Below are positions 53,005-54,883 of a stretch of DNA of 54,883 nt, one piece after another. The notes under the pieces were generated by a model. It was given only the letters and a program-made list of their open reading frames with translations. It had not been told where the DNA came from and ran no database searches. Within the stretch, counting starts at the first letter, position 1. Every line of letters begins with the position of its first letter. The position numbers and the translations under genes are program-made. Origin of the DNA: a virus; IMG/VR virus record IMGVR_UViG_3300008110_000071, positions 1 to 54,883 of that record; one strand, written 5' to 3'.

Positions 53005-53356
53005 TGTCCCAAGGTGCAGGTCGAGAGAGTAATTGTCGTAGAAATGGTGTGGGTGGATCTGGATTATTGATCTTCTCCATCATAGAGTCAAAAGCTTCTT
53101 CTGTCAAGTAGATGGTCTCTGAGAGGTCATCAGGAGAACTTATACCCATCATAGATTCTTCTGTGCCTGGGTCATTGATGAAAGCATCATACTCCATGGT
53201 CCACCAGCCATTGTTTAATTCATACCAAAAATCTGCATATAAATGTCTGTCATCAAGACGATAACCTTGATGACAGTACAGACGATACCAATACCAGAAT
53301 GGAGTGTACTTAATCGGTTTAAATCCGATTATCCATTTGTTTATTACTGTCATCAT
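52997..53356 (-). CDS. Protein with antitoxin-like C-terminal segment, 119 aa
   Basis: The N-terminal 60 residues are aromatic (TPFWYWYRLYCHQGYRLDDRHLYADFWYELNNGWW) and not recognised. Residues 78-118, LSETIYLTEEAFDSMMEKIN, then NPDPPTPFLRQLLSRPAPWD, resemble the C-terminal half of TacA/DUF1778 antitoxins, where 'FxLxxxxFxxhxxxLxxPPxPNxALxxLhxRxxPW' blocks the partner toxin. There is no DNA-binding RHH domain and no adjacent acetyltransferase. The name is a structural hint only. Confidence 0.62.
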   Translation of the reverse strand: MMTVINKWIIGFKPIKYTPFWYWYRLYCHQGYRLDDRHLYADFWYELNNGWWTMEYDAFINDPGTEESMMGISSPDDLSETIYLTEEAFDSMMEKINNPDPPTPFLRQLLSRPAPWDND

Positions 53357-54000
53357 AATGCATCATCAACCCAAAAGAATCCAAGACAAGTTTTCATAAA
53401 GAACCTCACCAAACGATTAGGTTTTTCAGGCATATAATACCTGAAATATCGTCGATTTCCAATCGTATAATAACCTTCGTGTTTGTTTCCCTGTTTGATT
53501 ACAAAAGAGGTTTCAGCATAAGGATTAGTACTCAATCCAGTTCCATAAGTAAGTTTTGCGTAAGGTGGAAACTCTCCGTGCTCTTTCGCATACTCAAAGT
53601 TATCACTAATTCTATCAAACTTATATTCGTAATTTCTCTCCGCAGTTAGTTTAGAGGCATAAAAGTTTCTCTTCGTTTTCTCTATTAGTGCATCAATCTT
53701 CTCATCAAACTCTTGTTGGATTTCGTCCAGAGTTTTGGGTTGCTCTGGAATATCCAAGTATGGTTTGATTACATCAAAATACTCATAATCTTCGTTGTAA
53801 TAAAATGCACCAAGAAACAAATAAGGAGTAATGTATTGAGGTGCTTTCGCAAGTTTCTTTGGGTCAAGTTTATATCCTGTTGGTCCTATTTTTAGGGTTC
53901 CTTGTGGTGGAATATAAGTGTTGTTTTGAATGCTTGCTGGGTAAGTATCCAATACTGGTTGTCCTATGTTTTGTTCTGTTGGTTTCCAATCGTTATTCAT
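53353..54000 (-). CDS. Unknown protein with C-terminal hydrophobic end, 215 aa
   Basis: A proline-containing N-terminus (MNNDWKPTEQNIGQPVLDTY) leads to a long charged helix (LDEIQQEFDEKIDALIEKTKRNFYASKLTAERNYEYKFDRISDNFEYAK, about 92-138). The end is YYMPEKPNRLVRFFMKTCLGFFWVDDAL, which could touch a membrane. Not recognised. It overlaps the 119-aa gene and the 155-aa gene by 4 bases each. Confidence 0.68.
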   Translation of the reverse strand: MNNDWKPTEQNIGQPVLDTYPASIQNNTYIPPQGTLKIGPTGYKLDPKKLAKAPQYITPYLFLGAFYYNEDYEYFDVIKPYLDIPEQPKTLDEIQQEFDEKIDALIEKTKRNFYASKLTAERNYEYKFDRISDNFEYAKEHGEFPPYAKLTYGTGLSTNPYAETSFVIKQGNKHEGYYTIGNRRYFRYYMPEKPNRLVRFFMKTCLGFFWVDDAL

Positions 54001-54464
54001 TTTTGTGATGCCTCAAATCCTCTTTTGAAAGATGCCCAACACTTATGGTCATCAACAGATTTCAATTCATTTGGATATACACCATAATTATCCTTAAATG
54101 CTTCCACTACTGGTGTTCGTTGAGAATAAGGTGAAACCCAGTTGGATTTTACAAAAATACTATAAGGTTCGGGTCTAAATCTATCATCAAGTTTATTTGA
54201 CCTAATATCCACAGAAACATCAAGATTGAGTTGTTTAGCAATCTTCTCAATCCTTTCTTTACAGAATTGTAGTTGTGCGTAATTTTGTGAATGGTGGTCA
54301 ATAAACTCCACTTCTGTTCCAGGATTTTCTACTGCTTTTCCAAGTGCTTGGAGCATCCTCCCCAATGTCCTTCCTGTTGCTCTTTTTGTTTCGTTTTCCA
54401 TTGTTGTATCTCCATAAACTTTAAAAACTTTACCAAAGATGGCATCTTTATCAGCACTATTCAT
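53997..54464 (-). CDS. Unknown protein, 155 aa
   Basis: The middle part, RTLGRMLQALGKAVENPGTEVEFIDHHSQNYAQLQFCKERIEKIAKQLNLDVSVDIRSN, has a strand-helix-strand order like that of small P-loop- or Rossmann-like phage proteins, e.g. 'GRTxxxxxxAxxxAxxxpGxxVxxxDHH'. No P-loop is evident. The C-terminal FKDNYGVYPNELKSVDDHKCWASFKRGF resembles small phage 'W..F..G' tails. An alternative start at the ATG 54402 would drop 21 residues. Confidence 0.66.
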   Translation of the reverse strand: MNSADKDAIFGKVFKVYGDTTMENETKRATGRTLGRMLQALGKAVENPGTEVEFIDHHSQNYAQLQFCKERIEKIAKQLNLDVSVDIRSNKLDDRFRPEPYSIFVKSNWVSPYSQRTPVVEAFKDNYGVYPNELKSVDDHKCWASFKRGFEASQK

Positions 54465-54625
54465 TTTGCCTCCCCAAATCTAAAATCATAAAGTCGTTTC
54501 ACACCACCAGAACCATACTTGATTTCATTTTCCAGTTGTTTGATATACACAAGAACATCGTCGGGAACCTTGTAGTGTTCCAGTTTTAGTGTTTCTTGAT
54601 TATAGCACGAAACATAAGAACTCAT
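54461..54625 (-). CDS. Small early protein, 54 aa
   Basis: MSSYVSCYNQETLKLEHYKV, then PDDVLVYIKQLENEIKYGSGGVKRLYDFRFGEAK. 'YVxQLExxIKxGSGGVKxLYxFRFG' suggests a small alpha/beta protein. Overlaps the next gene's ATG and the previous gene's stop by 4 bases each. Confidence 0.6.
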   Translation of the reverse strand: MSSYVSCYNQETLKLEHYKVPDDVLVYIKQLENEIKYGSGGVKRLYDFRFGEAK

Positions 54626-54801
54626 TTCCGTGCCTCCATAGCACTAATCACAGCATCACGAGCACTTTTACCTTTTGCTCTATTCATAGGAAATCCAGTA
54701 TTTATAAACACCCAATCACTCTCACCATTCATTTTGAGAGAATGTGGTTTGAACTGATTGAGTAGAAACTCAAGGATTTCTGTGTCTGTTGGTTCAGTCA
54801 T
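54622..54801 (-). CDS. Small early protein, 59 aa
   Basis: I use the ATG at 54801 (MTEPTDTEILEFLLNQFKPH), though two ATGs lie a few codons upstream. The rest, SLKMNGESDWVFINTGFPMNRAKGKSARDAVISAMEARK, fits a family 'F.M.G.h.Wxh....hxxxxGxtxRDAI.aAM'. Function unknown. Confidence 0.62.
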   Translation of the reverse strand: MTEPTDTEILEFLLNQFKPHSLKMNGESDWVFINTGFPMNRAKGKSARDAVISAMEARK

Positions 54802-54883
54802 TTTCTTCATCGGGTAGTTTTTCATTCAAATCAATACCATCTAAAACTTTATCAGACCATTTTAGCACATTCTCAATCAGTTT
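54794..54883 (-). CDS. Partial gene at the right edge
   Basis: Only the last 29 codons are present (ends NVLKWSDKVLDGIDLNEKLP then DEEND and TGA). Its stop overlaps the start of the 59-aa gene. Nothing can be said about function. Confidence 0.5.
   Translation of the reverse strand, partial: KLIENVLKWSDKVLDGIDLNEKLPDEEND

Noticed and set aside
1-54883. tRNA genes
   Set aside because: I looked for T-loop GGTTCGANTCC-type patterns with acceptor arms on both strands and saw none that could fold, but a covariance-model scan would be needed to exclude them.

Overview
This window is a segment of a T4-like myovirus genome that most plausibly infects cyanobacteria (cyanomyovirus type). The left 30 kb carries a recognisable T4 neck, packaging and baseplate module (gp13, gp14, gp15, gp16, gp17, gp8, gp7, gp6, gp25 and a PAAR spike-tip protein). 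These genes are interleaved with very large adhesin-like tail proteins of the kind seen in cyanophages (for example DUF4815). A small NblA-like gene (phycobilisome-degradation adaptor family) supports a cyanobacterial host. No tRNA gene, CRISPR array or insertion sequence was seen.

Layout. (a) 1-30,487, minus strand, AT-rich: late structural genes read from right to left, ending with the partial terminase large subunit at the left edge. AATAAATAAT / TATAAATA motifs of the T4 late-promoter type precede several of them. (b) 30,519-33,023, plus strand: a three-gene late operon in the opposite orientation. It encodes basic proteins. Two begin with a T4 capsid-targeting-like N-terminus (MKTYxEFL, MKTFxQFL) and the first contains a polynucleotide-kinase-type P-loop domain. 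It ends in a good rho-independent terminator. (c) About 33.3-38.2 kb, minus strand: a strikingly GC-rich island of small genes of unknown function plus a GP88-family gene, with repeated intergenic hairpin and promoter elements. (d) About 38.2-46 kb: small early genes. Many have their own sigma70 promoter (TTGACA, 17 bp, TATAAT-like), and the -35 box often lies in or beside a terminator-like hairpin. This group includes a calcineurin-like phosphoesterase and an SF2 helicase. (e) 46.1-48.3 kb: a 606-aa unknown protein and a 92-aa protein preceded by a TATAAATA late motif, set inside the early region. (f) 48.3-54.9 kb: tightly overlapping early genes, including a small membrane-anchored coiled-coil protein, an RNA-repair cluster (RNA ligase 1, a polynucleotide 5'-kinase, a deaminase and a HAD phosphatase) and several conserved unknowns.

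How they work together. The left region builds the neck, packaging motor and baseplate. The plus-strand operon and the isolated gene at 41.2 kb probably encode internal head proteins that are packaged and delivered with the DNA. The right region is an early, host-takeover gene set under host-type promoters. Its RNA ligase, kinase and phosphatase would repair RNAs cut by host anti-phage nucleases, as T4 Rnl1 and Pnkp do. Functional calls rest on motif recognition by eye and on gene order. No database search was run.
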